A stretch of DNA of 64,000 nt from the NCBI GenBank assembly GCA_020635715.1, contig JACJZG010000001.1, forward strand, positions 186,001 to 250,000. The letters run 5' to 3'. The translations under genes were made by a program, and so were the position numbers. Of this stretch, positions 27,178 to 36,831 are shown one piece after another; position 1 is the stretch's first letter; each line of letters starts with the position of its first letter. Source of the stretch: Flavobacteriales bacterium. Its GTDB lineage: Bacteria > Bacteroidota > Bacteroidia > Flavobacteriales_F > PHOS-HE28. The notes beneath the pieces are model-generated. The model saw nothing but the letters and a program-made list of their open reading frames with translations, ran no database searches and was not told the DNA's origin.

Positions 27178-28974
27178 TCACCGCGCGTTCATCGCCTTCC
27201 AGAAGGTGGGCATGAAGGTGCCACCGTGCATGGCGCGCAACGCCTCGCGCGGTGAGTCCACCAGCAACTTCACATCGCTGAAGCGCTGGTAATCGGAACC
27301 GGCGGTAGTGAACCGTGCGCGCACATCGGCCATGGCATCCTCGAAAGCAGGACCGACAAGCGCCAACCACTCCTCGAAACGTTCAGCGTCCATCGAAGCG
27401 AGCTTCGGAGCGGCCGATGAGTGAACAGCACCCGATGCCGGAGTTCCCGATCCCGTCGCAGCGGATGGACCATCATCCACGACCTCCTTCCCCTCCACCA
27501 GTGCCTGGAGGCGGGCCAGGCCCTCCCGCAACTCCGCCATCTCATCCTCGAGTTGCGCAACACGACGCACCACGCCGGGCCGTCCCATGCCCACCGCCAC
27601 GTTCACCAGGCCTGCACCGCCCGCCCGTTCCTCCCATGCCACCCCGATCACCTGGTCGAGCAGTTCCGTGGGCACGTCCTTCTCCGCAATCGCCACTGCG
27701 AAGCCATCGTCTGCACCGCTGGCCACGATCAGGTCGCCCACGCGCACCGGACCGGCCACCTTCACCAATACCTGTCCGATGAATCCGACCCGCTCGTAGA
27801 GGTGTTCCTTCCCTTCCTCTGGCAGGTTGCCCACCACGATGGGGCGTGTGCTGATGGCCAGCACCTGCTGCGCACCGGATGTGCGCTTGCTGATGCGACC
27901 ACCGAAGAGGCCCACCACATCACCCGCATCGATCCGTTCATCCGGATCAAGCCGCTCCAGCCATTCCGCATAGTCGGCGCCGCCGCTGAGGAAGGAGACA
28001 CCGACGTTGGTCTCCATGTTGTACGTGAGCTCCACCCATTGCGCACCGGCCACCGTGGCATTGGCCACCATCACACCTGCCTCACCGAGATCGAGCTGCG
28101 CGCTGCAAGCGATGCCCTCGGCCACCACGAAGGCTTCCGCGAAGCCGCCCATGGTCACGTCCCAGATGAAGCGGAAACTGTTGTGCAGCTCGCTCAGCGT
28201 CTGCCCTTCGATCCTTCCTTTCGCACTCCCCGCTCCGTCGAAGAAGGTGATGAAGTTGCGCGACTCGGTCACGCCACCGTTCAACTTGAGGGCCATGCCC
28301 TGCTGTGTTCCCTGCACCCGCAAGGCATAGGCGTCGTAGCTCGATTCCGTTCCGCTGGTCCCCGCATCGATGGTCACCTGCCCATGCAGATCGCTCGCGC
28401 TGAGCACCGTCAACGGACCATCCACGTCCAAGGCATTGTTCATGTACGCATCCCCATCCACGAAGAGCGTGCTGTTGAGGTCGGTGATGCCATCCACGGT
28501 GAGATGGCTGTGGAGCGCGGTGGCTCCATCGACGGTGAGCGTTCCGGTCGCCGTGATGTTGCGGTGATAGGCGTAGGGCACGAAGAGAAGGGGTTGCGCG
28601 CTGAAGGCCTCGAAGTCCGCACCGCTCTGGGCGATCTCCACCACCAGGTCGCGTGGAGCGCCATCCCAATCGATCTGATCGAAGGCCATGGCGCTCGCTG
28701 CCGTGGTTGTGCCCTGACCGATGATGACGTTCACCATGCCGTACGCATCCGTGCGCGTGGCCTGTGTCTCCTGGTAGGTGGTGCCACCCGTGGCATCGGT
28801 GATGGTGAAGCGCAGGGTGATCTCCACCTCAGCGAGGTAGGCACTGGTGATGTCGACCCCGGGTACTTCCACCGGTCGCTCACTGACGATGACGGCCTGG
28901 TAGCTGATGCCCTCGGATTGTGCGAACGCTTCAAGCCCGCACGCAAGGCAGAGGAGGAGGATGGAACGCTTCAT
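27178..28974 (-). CDS. fibre-like protein with peptidase_G2-like domain and coiled coil
   Basis: 598 aa from the ATG at 28974 (MKRSILLLCLACGLEAFAQ signal peptide). Residues ~20-140 resemble the N-terminal module of many Bacteroidota extracellular proteins (GISYQAVIVSERP, then QPLLFVPYAYH). Residues ~150-215 contain short repeats of the form LTVDG-x-T-x-L, as in beta-helical fibres. Residues ~330-460 (GGADYAEWLERLDPDE, DVVGLFGGRISKRT, GFIGQVLVKVAGPVRVGD) resemble the peptidase_G2/autoproteolytic domain of phage tail fibres. A coiled coil follows (~471-497: VRRVAQLEDEMAELREGLARL). No T9SS tail. Last gene of a three-gene minus-strand unit. Function inferred only. Confidence 0.65.
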   Translation of the reverse strand: MKRSILLLCLACGLEAFAQSEGISYQAVIVSERPVEVPGVDITSAYLAEVEITLRFTITDATGGTTYQETQATRTDAYGMVNVIIGQGTTTAASAMAFDQIDWDGAPRDLVVEIAQSGADFEAFSAQPLLFVPYAYHRNITATGTLTVDGATALHSHLTVDGITDLNSTLFVDGDAYMNNALDVDGPLTVLSASDLHGQVTIDAGTSGTESSYDAYALRVQGTQQGMALKLNGGVTESRNFITFFDGAGSAKGRIEGQTLSELHNSFRFIWDVTMGGFAEAFVVAEGIACSAQLDLGEAGVMVANATVAGAQWVELTYNMETNVGVSFLSGGADYAEWLERLDPDERIDAGDVVGLFGGRISKRTSGAQQVLAISTRPIVVGNLPEEGKEHLYERVGFIGQVLVKVAGPVRVGDLIVASGADDGFAVAIAEKDVPTELLDQVIGVAWEERAGGAGLVNVAVGMGRPGVVRRVAQLEDEMAELREGLARLQALVEGKEVVDDGPSAATGSGTPASGAVHSSAAPKLASMDAERFEEWLALVGPAFEDAMADVRARFTTAGSDYQRFSDVKLLVDSPREALRAMHGGTFMPTFWKAMNAR

Positions 28975-28985
28975 CTTGATCATGT

Positions 28986-29633
28986 TCAACGGAGGCGCAT
29001 GCTGCGGCAATAGGTGCAACGCCCCAGGTTCCAGAGCAGACCGAGGGAGAAGGTGCTCGTCCGCATCCGCAGGCGCTCACCGCCGGAGGAGGCGCCCATG
29101 GGTTGGCCAAGTCCGTACATGTAGCGCATGGTGATGACCGTTCGTTCATCGGCACAATAGTTCATGCCGGCGCCGCCGCGCAGGAAGAGGAAGGGCTTGT
29201 CGAACTCCTCCACGCCACGCATGTCGTACAGGCGGTCATTGATCGTCTGAGTGCCGCGCAGCATCAGCTGGGGTTCGGCCGCTGCGCGCACCAGGAGCAC
29301 GATGCCCTTCCTCCGGTAGAACTCACCATCCAGCGCGAGGCCCGCACCCAGGTACTCCATGTTCCACATGAGCCGCGCGTTGATGCCGTCGATGGATGCC
29401 TCGCTCCCATATTCGTTGAACAGGAGATGGCCCGTGAGGTGCAGGTATGTCGAGATGTTCTTCCGGTAGCCCAGTGCGAAAGACACGTGGGCCATCGGGA
29501 ACAGATTGTCAAGGCGTTCCCCGTTGGAATCGTGGTAGTCGAAGGAAGTGGTCACACGGCCCACCTCGGCCACGATCTGCTGGCCTTGCACGGCCAGGGG
29601 GAAGAGGAGCACGGAAAGAAGGAGCGTTCTCAT
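28986..29633 (-). CDS. predicted outer-membrane beta-barrel protein
   Basis: 215 aa from the ATG at 29633, which overlaps the previous stop as ATGA and gives a signal peptide (MRTLLLSVLLFPLAVQGQQ). The mature part shows repeated amphipathic strands (HVSFALGYRKNISTYLHLTGHLLF, RLMWNMEYLGAGLALDGEFYRR, ERTVITMRYMYGLGQPMG, TSTFSLGLLWNLG) as in small outer-membrane barrels. Two Cys lie near the C-terminus (RCTYCRS). Middle gene of the unit 30133-27178. Confidence 0.65.
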   Translation of the reverse strand: MRTLLLSVLLFPLAVQGQQIVAEVGRVTTSFDYHDSNGERLDNLFPMAHVSFALGYRKNISTYLHLTGHLLFNEYGSEASIDGINARLMWNMEYLGAGLALDGEFYRRKGIVLLVRAAAEPQLMLRGTQTINDRLYDMRGVEEFDKPFLFLRGGAGMNYCADERTVITMRYMYGLGQPMGASSGGERLRMRTSTFSLGLLWNLGRCTYCRSMRLR

Positions 29634-30133
29634 GGAAGTTGGATGAGATGCAGGGTGGTCGTGCGAGAGCCGCTGGTCACACGCAGCAGGTAGGCACCGG
29701 CAGCAGCGATCACCGGCGATAGGGTGAGCTGTTGCATCGGAGGATGCAGCCACGACCACACGGTACGTCCCGATGCATCGATCAACTCGGTCCGCACCGG
29801 GGCTTCGGGCATTTCGCGGAAGCGCAGGTCGAAGCTGCCCCGGTACGGGTTCGGGAAGGCGACGGCCTCCAATGGTGCATCATCCGCGACCCGCACCGCA
29901 GCCGATGCAGGCTGAAGGAAGCCTTGATGCACGACCACCCCACCCTGAGCACCCGACCCGATCACGCTACCTTGACCGATGCATTGGTGCACGACCACCT
30001 GCTGACCCGCCAGCCGGAAGGTCCCCCCTCCACCGGCCAACGCATGGGCTGTGCGCAACACGACCGGCCGCTGGGCCATGACAGGAAGAACCGCCATCCA
30101 CAAGAGCAGGTGCAAGGCCGTCCGCTGGAGCAT
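29630..30133 (-). CDS. secreted protein with T9SS type A tail
   Basis: 167 aa from the ATG at 30133 (MLQRTALHLLLWMAVLPVMAQ signal peptide); a longer in-frame start at 30223 has no signal. A short body with VVLRTAHALAGGGGTFRL, VVVHQCIGQGSVIG and VVVHQGFLQP resembles the N-terminal segment common to small Bacteroidota T9SS proteins. Then the sorting domain starts at AVAFPNPYRGSFDLRF and ends LIQLP. First gene of a three-gene operon. Confidence 0.75.
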   Translation of the reverse strand: MLQRTALHLLLWMAVLPVMAQRPVVLRTAHALAGGGGTFRLAGQQVVVHQCIGQGSVIGSGAQGGVVVHQGFLQPASAAVRVADDAPLEAVAFPNPYRGSFDLRFREMPEAPVRTELIDASGRTVWSWLHPPMQQLTLSPVIAAAGAYLLRVTSGSRTTTLHLIQLP

Positions 30134-30298
30134 GGCGCAAAGGATGACGATGACCGGTGGCGGATGCAAGCCTGACCACCGGACAAGTGGTGCCAGGGGA
30201 CGGGGACGATCGGTGGACATCACATGCAGCGAGCTGGTAATGAGGACCTAACAATTCCGCACATTCCACAGGGCCTGCCAGACCTGTCCACGGGTGAC

Positions 30299-32152
30299 AT
30301 GTACCTTGCCAGCGTCGTGAACCTTCACTACTGCCTTCGCTTCCTTCTTCCCGCCACGCTCCTCCTACCCGCTTCCCAGATCAAGGGACAGCAGGGAGAG
30401 CCGACCATCGAAGCGGTGGTGGACAGCCTGTGGAACCACTTGTACGATGCACCCGACAGTGTCCAGCGTGAAGCGCGGAAGCTGCTCGTCCGGGCGCAGC
30501 ACGATCGTTCGGTGCATGGGATCCTGAACGGCTGGCAATTGATCGGCGAGAGCTTCTATTACCGGAACGAGCTCGACAGCAGCACCCATTACTACCGCAT
30601 CGCGTTGGTGGAAGCACAACGGGCGGGTGATCAGCGCGAGGAGGCCCACACCTTCACGGCGCTGGGCAGCCTGGCCAGCGACCAGGGGCTGCGCGATTCG
30701 GCACTGGTCCGCTTCGACCGGGCGCTGGCCCTCTTCGCCGCGCTTCGCGACACGAGCCAGCTCTGTGGCGTCGCCGTTCGCGTGGCCGGTGCCTGTGACC
30801 GCTTCGACCTGGACGAGCTGGCCATGCGTCATTTCGTGGATGCGCTGCGCTACTGCAAGCAGGTGGGCGATGAGGCCTTCGTGGCGCACGCCCTCAACGG
30901 CATCGGGATCCTGCACAAGAAGCAACGCAACTACCCGAAGGCGCTGGCGATGCTGGACAGTGCGCGGGTGATCTACGATCGCATCGGCGACCGCTTCGGG
31001 GCGGGCGGTGTGTTGAACAACCTCGGCGTGGTGTACAAGAGCATGGGACGCTACACCGATGCGCGGCGGTGCTATGATGCCGGTCTCGCGCTCTTCGAAG
31101 CCGACGATTATTCGCGCGGCATCATGTCCTTCAACCAGAACCTTGGCGTCCTGGACAACCTGGAGGGCAAGCCCGAAGCCGGCCTGCTGCATTGCACCAC
31201 CTCCCTCCGCATCGCCCGCGAGAGCAGTTTGGTGCAGACGCAGAGCGAAGCGCTCAACGAGATCGCCAGGAGCCTCATGTTGCTCGGTCGCGAGGCCGCC
31301 GCCCTCGATAGTGTGGACCGTGCCATCGCCCTGGCGGAACAAGCCAAGCTGCCCGACAAGGAGCAGCAGGCCTGGGGTACGCGCAGCGACATCCTGGTGC
31401 GCATGGGGCGCTCCGCCGAGGCGCTCACCGCCTACAAACGGCAGCAGGTGCTGCGCGACTCGGTCTTCACCCTGGAAAAGGCCGCCGAACTGGACCGCCT
31501 GCAGACCCTGTACGAGGCGGAGCAGCGCGAAGCCACCATCGCCCACCTCACCGCGCAGGCCGCATTGGACGAAGCACGCCGACGCTGGCTCCTGATCGGA
31601 CTGATCGCGATCGGCGTGGCCGCGGTGACCATCGTGCTCGCGCTGGTGCAGCGCCGACGCCGCGAGCGTGAGCTGCTCCATACACAGGTGCGCCTGCGCG
31701 ATGCCGAGAACCAACGCCTGCAGGATCAGCTGGACCACAAGCGCCGGGAGCTTACCGACAAGGCCCTGCACCTGGCCCAGAAGAACGAACTGCTCCGCGC
31801 CCTTGAACAGGAGCTCAGCGGTCTGCGCGACAACGCTTCGGACAAGGACCTGGCCGGCATCGCGAGCCGCCTGCGTTTCGACCAGCAGATCGACCAGAAC
31901 TGGGAACAGTTCACGCTGGCCTTCACCGAAACGCGCGGCGACTTCTTCAAGCAGCTCGCCCAGCGTCACCCGGACCTCACACCGAACGAAGTGCGACTGG
32001 CCGCGCTGTTGAGCATGAACCTCGGCAACAAGGAACTGGGCACGGTGCTCAACATCAGCGATGAAGGTGTGAAGAAGGCGCGTTACCGACTTCGCAAGAA
32101 GCTCGAACTGCGCACCGAGGATGGTCTGGAGCAGTATCTGGCGGCCATTTGA
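30299..32152 (+). CDS. TPR-containing transmembrane regulator with LuxR-like HTH
   Basis: 617 aa from the ATG at 30299 (hydrophobic N-terminus LHYCLRFLLPATLLLP); a longer in-frame start at 30224 exists. Residues ~75-395 form tetratricopeptide repeats (for example NGIGILHKKQRNYPKALAMLDSA and NNLGVVYKSMGRYTDARRCYDAG). One transmembrane helix at ~430-450 (LLIGLIAIGVAAVTIVLALV) is followed by a coiled coil and a C-terminal HTH (~560-617: LTPNEVRLAALLSMNLGNKELGTVLNIS, then KKARYRLRKKLEL). This is a common Bacteroidota membrane-linked regulator layout; signal and targets are unknown. It is divergent from the operon at 27178-30133. Confidence 0.85.
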   Translation: MYLASVVNLHYCLRFLLPATLLLPASQIKGQQGEPTIEAVVDSLWNHLYDAPDSVQREARKLLVRAQHDRSVHGILNGWQLIGESFYYRNELDSSTHYYRIALVEAQRAGDQREEAHTFTALGSLASDQGLRDSALVRFDRALALFAALRDTSQLCGVAVRVAGACDRFDLDELAMRHFVDALRYCKQVGDEAFVAHALNGIGILHKKQRNYPKALAMLDSARVIYDRIGDRFGAGGVLNNLGVVYKSMGRYTDARRCYDAGLALFEADDYSRGIMSFNQNLGVLDNLEGKPEAGLLHCTTSLRIARESSLVQTQSEALNEIARSLMLLGREAAALDSVDRAIALAEQAKLPDKEQQAWGTRSDILVRMGRSAEALTAYKRQQVLRDSVFTLEKAAELDRLQTLYEAEQREATIAHLTAQAALDEARRRWLLIGLIAIGVAAVTIVLALVQRRRRERELLHTQVRLRDAENQRLQDQLDHKRRELTDKALHLAQKNELLRALEQELSGLRDNASDKDLAGIASRLRFDQQIDQNWEQFTLAFTETRGDFFKQLAQRHPDLTPNEVRLAALLSMNLGNKELGTVLNISDEGVKKARYRLRKKLELRTEDGLEQYLAAI

Positions 32153-32184
32153 AGGCCTGTCCACCGATCGTCCACGGCGATCCC

Positions 32185-32215
32185 TTGGAAGGTGCAGGGG
32201 CGCGGACTAGGTTGC
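32185..32215 (+). promoter_or_regulatory. Bacteroidota-type promoter of the DUF4832 gene
   Basis: TTGG at 32185-32188 and TAGGTTGC at 32208-32215 are separated by 19 bp, fitting the Bacteroidota TTG-N19-TAnnTTTG promoter. The predicted start of transcription would leave a leader of about 18 nt before the ATG at 32239. The best promoter candidate in the window. Confidence 0.5.
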
Positions 32216-32238
32216 GCCGAACCCTAAGCGGACCCCAC

Positions 32239-33840
32239 ATGCGCATACCCTCGACCCTCGCGATCCTCCTGCTCGCATCCGCGGCTACGGCCCAGACGAC
32301 CGTGACCTATCAGGCGGATGCTGCCGACATCCTGAACCCGGAGCGCGGCTTCTACCATCAGGCCGAGACCTATTCCAACAACTACGTGGCCTTGGACCCC
32401 GGTGTGCTCACCAACTGGCGGGAGGTGGACCACCACAGCCTGCTGCTTCGCCTCTTCTACCTGCAGGACTTCGTCAACGCCCCCATCTCCGAAGCCTACC
32501 TGAGCGCGATGCAGGACGACATGGAGGTGCTGCGCACGGCGGGCATGAAGGCCATCGTGCGCTTCGCATACACCAGCAACAGCACAGCGCCATACGGCGA
32601 TGCGGACAAGCCACGCGTGCTGCAACACATCGCCCAGTTGGAACCGGTCCTTCGCGCTCATTCGGATGTGATCGCCTTCGTGCAGGCAGGCTTCATCGGC
32701 ACCTGGGGGGAATGGTACTACACCGACCATTTCGGCTTCCCGCCCACCGAAAGCGATTGGCAGGACCGACAGGATGTGGTGGAAGCCCTGCTCGCCGCAT
32801 TGCCCGACGGGATCATGGTGCAACTCCGTACGCCGGCCATCAAGCAACGGTTCTACGGCACCACACCGCTCGCGCCCAACGACGCGTTCACCGCCAGCTA
32901 CCAGGCGCGGACCGGTCATCACAACGACTGTTTCCTGGCCGGCCCCACCGACGCTGGCACCTACGTCGACCCCGCCGCCGAATACCCCTACCTGCATGCC
33001 GAGACCGAGTTCACGCCCATGGGTGGTGAGACCTGCGCACCGGATCCACCGCGCAGTGAATGCGCGACCGCGCTGGAGGAGATGGCCTACTTCCATTGGA
33101 GCTATCTCCATACCGACTGGAACCCCGATGTGATCAACGGCTTCGCGACGGGCGGCTGCCTGCCGGAGATCAAGCAACGGCTGGGCTATCGCTTCACCAT
33201 GGTGGATGCCACCCTGCCGACCTCGGCCCTCGCAGGCGGAACGCTCGACATCGCGTTGCGCGTGACCAACAGCGGCTTCACCGTTCCCTACAAGCAGCAT
33301 CCCGCGCACCTTGTCCTCCGCCAGGTGGGCACGAACACGGAGACCCTGTTCCCCTTGGAATGGGACGTGCGCGAGTGGGACGCGGACAATACGTTGGACC
33401 TGCAAGCGTCGGTGGATCTTCCGGCGGGGATGCCCATGGGGGATCACGATCTGTTCCTCTGGCTGCCCGATAGCGCCGCGGCGTTGATGAACGATCCACG
33501 CTATGCGATCCGGATGGCGAACACCGGGACCTGGGAACCGAACACCGGCTACAACGACCTGCTCCATACGGTGACCCTATCAGGCAGTGTGGGCATTTCC
33601 GCCTCTTCCCATGCTGATCGCTGGCGCGTGACCAGCGATGAAGCGGGTCATATCCGATTCCCTGGCGGCCTGCACGCTTCCGGCATGTTGGACCTGATCG
33701 ATGCGCAGGGGCGTGTGGTGGCCAACGCGCGACTCACTACCGGTACTGCGGAATGGGCACCAGCGGCCGTGGCGCCCGGCTTGTACCATGTGGTCTGGTC
33801 GGACGGGATGGCGCGCCGTAGCATGCGGGTTCGCCTCTAG
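32239..33840 (+). CDS. DUF4874/DUF4832 secreted protein
   Basis: 533 aa from the ATG at 32239 (MRIPSTLAILLLASAATAQ signal peptide). The N-terminal part resembles DUF4874 (NPERGFYHQAETY, LLLRLFYLQDF, VIAFVQAGFIGTWGEWYYTDHFG) and the C-terminal part resembles DUF4832 (HWSYLHTDWNPDVINGF, LGYRFTMVDATLP). Both are beta/alpha-barrel-associated domains in glycoside-hydrolase-like proteins. The last ~80 residues end in GLYHVVWSDGMARRSMRVRL, a T9SS-type sorting tail with an atypical start. Likely a secreted polysaccharide-active protein, substrate unknown. Confidence 0.8.
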   Translation: MRIPSTLAILLLASAATAQTTVTYQADAADILNPERGFYHQAETYSNNYVALDPGVLTNWREVDHHSLLLRLFYLQDFVNAPISEAYLSAMQDDMEVLRTAGMKAIVRFAYTSNSTAPYGDADKPRVLQHIAQLEPVLRAHSDVIAFVQAGFIGTWGEWYYTDHFGFPPTESDWQDRQDVVEALLAALPDGIMVQLRTPAIKQRFYGTTPLAPNDAFTASYQARTGHHNDCFLAGPTDAGTYVDPAAEYPYLHAETEFTPMGGETCAPDPPRSECATALEEMAYFHWSYLHTDWNPDVINGFATGGCLPEIKQRLGYRFTMVDATLPTSALAGGTLDIALRVTNSGFTVPYKQHPAHLVLRQVGTNTETLFPLEWDVREWDADNTLDLQASVDLPAGMPMGDHDLFLWLPDSAAALMNDPRYAIRMANTGTWEPNTGYNDLLHTVTLSGSVGISASSHADRWRVTSDEAGHIRFPGGLHASGMLDLIDAQGRVVANARLTTGTAEWAPAAVAPGLYHVVWSDGMARRSMRVRL

Positions 33841-33962
33841 TCATAGGCGTATATGCCTGGATCGATCCGACATGCCATCCGTACCGATCGGGATCGTTCA
33901 CATTCACCCGCCATTCCCGATATACCTGTGTGTTCCTACCTCGTTCATCCAAAGCTCCCTCG

Positions 33963-36728
33963 ATGCAACGCACCATTACCCTCTCCTACCTTATCCTATC
34001 CCTGAGCGGCGCGCTCGTTGCCCAGAACACCCTGCAGTTGGACTGGCAGACCGCCATCACCAACAACGATGGCAGCAGGCAGATGAGATTGGTGGCGGCC
34101 GAAGCCCACCCCGCTGGCACCTATGTGGCCGGATACCGCTCCACCACCGACGGCCTGCGGATGTACACGGCCAGTCACCTGGCCAATGGGGACCTGGCGT
34201 GGGAACGCGACCTAGCCTCGGACAACGAAGCGGCCATCCGGTACATGGACCTCGATGGAACGGGGAACGTTTATGTGGCAGGCATGGAGGAAGTGCCCGA
34301 TGGTGTGCCGCCCATACACATCGCCCGCATGAACGCGCAAGGTGACCTGGTCTGGCATCACACCTTCGACGCGGAAGGTGCGATTGACGTCGACATCAAT
34401 TGGATGACCGTGACCGGCAGCTCGCTCTACCTCGTGGGTTCGGAAGAGGGTGATGCCGGCTACGAGGTGGCCTGGGCCGCTTCCTTCACGCTCGACGGCG
34501 AATTGAACTGGAAGACCATCTTCGACGCGGGTACCCCTACTGCTTTCTATGACATCGATGAGAACGGTCAGGGGGGTATCGCGGCCTGCGGTTCGGCTGA
34601 CAGTGACTATTCCCACCTGCTGGTGGGCTTCAGCTCGGATGGTAGTGTGAGTTGGTCCTGGCCAAGCGCCTTGACCGGGGGCGATGAAGCCTGGATGAAC
34701 GATCTTACCTCCGATGCTTCGGGCAACTGGATCGTGATGGCAACCGAGGAAGTGGGCCCATTCTTCGAATACGACGCGGTCACCTTCAAGTTCGATGCGA
34801 ACGGTGCCCCGCTTTGGAACCGGCACTTCAACAACGGTGGTGAGAACTATGGCGGCCTGGTGGAGGTGGCACCGAACGGGAACATCATCGGATCCGTGAA
34901 CGTGGAACTCGATTTCGACAGGAACGTCCGGGCCATCGCCTATGATGCTGCCGGGACCGAAGTGTGGGCCACGGACCTGGTCCTCGCGGACAACACCACC
35001 GTTGTGAACGCGGTGGTGAACAGTGGCAATGAGGTCTTCATCGGCCTTCAGGACTTCGACCAACTCGGTGTATCGAAGCTATCATCGACCGGTGCGATCA
35101 CGGGCTCGATCACCTACGACCAGGAGGAGATCGACTACCTGTCGGACATCGCGGTGAACGGTTCGAACGTCTTCGCGTGCGGCTGGGCGGGCAACTCCCT
35201 CCGTTCGAAGGTCATCACACTGGACAGCGACGACCTCCAGGAAGAAGCTGCGGTGATCGCGACAGGCACTGCGTTGAGCGATGTGAAGGCTGGTGCCCTG
35301 ATGAACAATGGCGCCTTCGTCTGGGTGGCCAGCTGTGCCAGCGCTGGTGATAGTTCCACCTACTCCATCAGCAAACTGGACGCCTCAGGCAACCTTCTAT
35401 GGACGCGTGACCAACGCCAGGCGGGTTCGAACCCGATCTTCAACATCCTCGCGCACGACGCTGCCGGGAACGCTATCGGGCTGTACCAGAACCTGATCAA
35501 TGGCGGCCATACGGATCTCGGCCTGGTCAAGTACGACGCCGCGGGCAATGAGGTCTTCGCGATCCTGTACGACAGTACCGCAACCTTGCGTGCGGGCTCC
35601 ATCACGACCGACCCTGCCAACAACGTGTATGTGAATGGATACAACGAGACCACCAGGCGGATGTGGCTCGCCAAGTACACACCATCCGGCTCCCTGGTAT
35701 GGCTCGAGCATTATACCAGTCCGAGCACCACCTTCCCTTATGCCGAGGCGAAGCGCATGGTTCACACACAACAGAACAAGCTCGTCCTGGGCAGCATCCA
35801 CAAGAACGCCGCGAACGTCAACAACCTCTACCTCTTCCAGTATGATGCGGATGGCAACATGGAATGGCAGACAGAGGTGGGACCTGCCTCGGGGAACAAT
35901 TGCACCGTCTCCGGATTGAACGTGGATGCCACCGGCAATATCACGATCTTCGGTTCCTCGGGTGTCGGAACCTATTCCGCCGCCGCCTATAACAGCACCG
36001 GTGGTGAGATCTGGAGCGAAGGCGGGTCCTCCACCACCTTCGGCGTGCCTCGCAGCCTGGCCGTGGATGCGATGGGCAATGCCTACCTGTGTTTCTCCAA
36101 GAGCACGGGAGCGGCTTTCCGCAAACTGAACGCAGCAGGCAGCGTGTTGAACGCGCAGGAGCATGCACTACCATCCTCGGGAAACTTCTTCTTCCCATAC
36201 GGCTCAGCCGTGATCGGGGATCGACTGGCCGTGCTGGGCGACCACATCCACCCCGTAGGCAACGTGCCATTCGAAATGTTGCTCGATGACCAGCTGAACC
36301 TCATCAGCGGGCGTGTCGACTCCCTGCACCGCTCCACCTTCTCCGGTTCGGACCTGGACCCCAACGGTGCTCTGCATGCGGTCTTCACCGCCGGTGAACA
36401 AGGAGGAGGCATCGGCTTCCGCATCGCATTGGTCCGCCAGTATTCCATCGGCAGCGTGGGCATCCACGAAAAGAACGACGGCCACCTCGGGATGCGTGTC
36501 CGACCGAATCCCATGAACGGGAACGCACGGTTGATATGTGACGCGGTACTCGGCTCCAGGGACCTCATCCGGATCCTCGATCTGAACGGTCGTTCCGTGC
36601 GAGAGCAGTTCGGCACCGGCAGGGACGTGATCCCTCTCGATCTTGGCGAACTGGCGTTCGGTACCTACGTCGTCCACGTCGTGCGGGCCGATGGCCGTGC
36701 AGGACGTACCCTGCTCGTGAGGGAGTGA
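33963..36728 (+). CDS. large beta-propeller-repeat protein, T9SS type A tail
   Basis: 921 aa from the ATG at 33963 (MQRTITLSYLILSLSGALVAQ signal peptide). The body consists of many SBBP-like repeats (G-N-V-Y-V-A-G, then DLVWHHTFD; similar blocks with G-x-x-x-W-x-x-x-F and NGEVFIGLQDFD), consistent with one or two beta-propellers. The C-terminus is a T9SS type A domain (GMRVRPNPMNGNARLIC ... TLLVRE). No enzymatic motif seen. Predicted surface-exposed or secreted. Confidence 0.8.
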   Translation: MQRTITLSYLILSLSGALVAQNTLQLDWQTAITNNDGSRQMRLVAAEAHPAGTYVAGYRSTTDGLRMYTASHLANGDLAWERDLASDNEAAIRYMDLDGTGNVYVAGMEEVPDGVPPIHIARMNAQGDLVWHHTFDAEGAIDVDINWMTVTGSSLYLVGSEEGDAGYEVAWAASFTLDGELNWKTIFDAGTPTAFYDIDENGQGGIAACGSADSDYSHLLVGFSSDGSVSWSWPSALTGGDEAWMNDLTSDASGNWIVMATEEVGPFFEYDAVTFKFDANGAPLWNRHFNNGGENYGGLVEVAPNGNIIGSVNVELDFDRNVRAIAYDAAGTEVWATDLVLADNTTVVNAVVNSGNEVFIGLQDFDQLGVSKLSSTGAITGSITYDQEEIDYLSDIAVNGSNVFACGWAGNSLRSKVITLDSDDLQEEAAVIATGTALSDVKAGALMNNGAFVWVASCASAGDSSTYSISKLDASGNLLWTRDQRQAGSNPIFNILAHDAAGNAIGLYQNLINGGHTDLGLVKYDAAGNEVFAILYDSTATLRAGSITTDPANNVYVNGYNETTRRMWLAKYTPSGSLVWLEHYTSPSTTFPYAEAKRMVHTQQNKLVLGSIHKNAANVNNLYLFQYDADGNMEWQTEVGPASGNNCTVSGLNVDATGNITIFGSSGVGTYSAAAYNSTGGEIWSEGGSSTTFGVPRSLAVDAMGNAYLCFSKSTGAAFRKLNAAGSVLNAQEHALPSSGNFFFPYGSAVIGDRLAVLGDHIHPVGNVPFEMLLDDQLNLISGRVDSLHRSTFSGSDLDPNGALHAVFTAGEQGGGIGFRIALVRQYSIGSVGIHEKNDGHLGMRVRPNPMNGNARLICDAVLGSRDLIRILDLNGRSVREQFGTGRDVIPLDLGELAFGTYVVHVVRADGRAGRTLLVRE

Positions 36729-36831
36729 TCGGTGCCGCGGCGCGACCAAGGCCGTACTTCAGGCACGAGGCAGCGTATCGGGAACCGCATGCGTCGTTAC
36801 CATGTACCCGTTCCACGCGAACCCCGATCAC

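Noticed and set aside
35415..35440. tRNA-like GGTTCGAACCC word
   Set aside because: It lies in the coding frame of a T9SS protein and no cloverleaf can be drawn around it.
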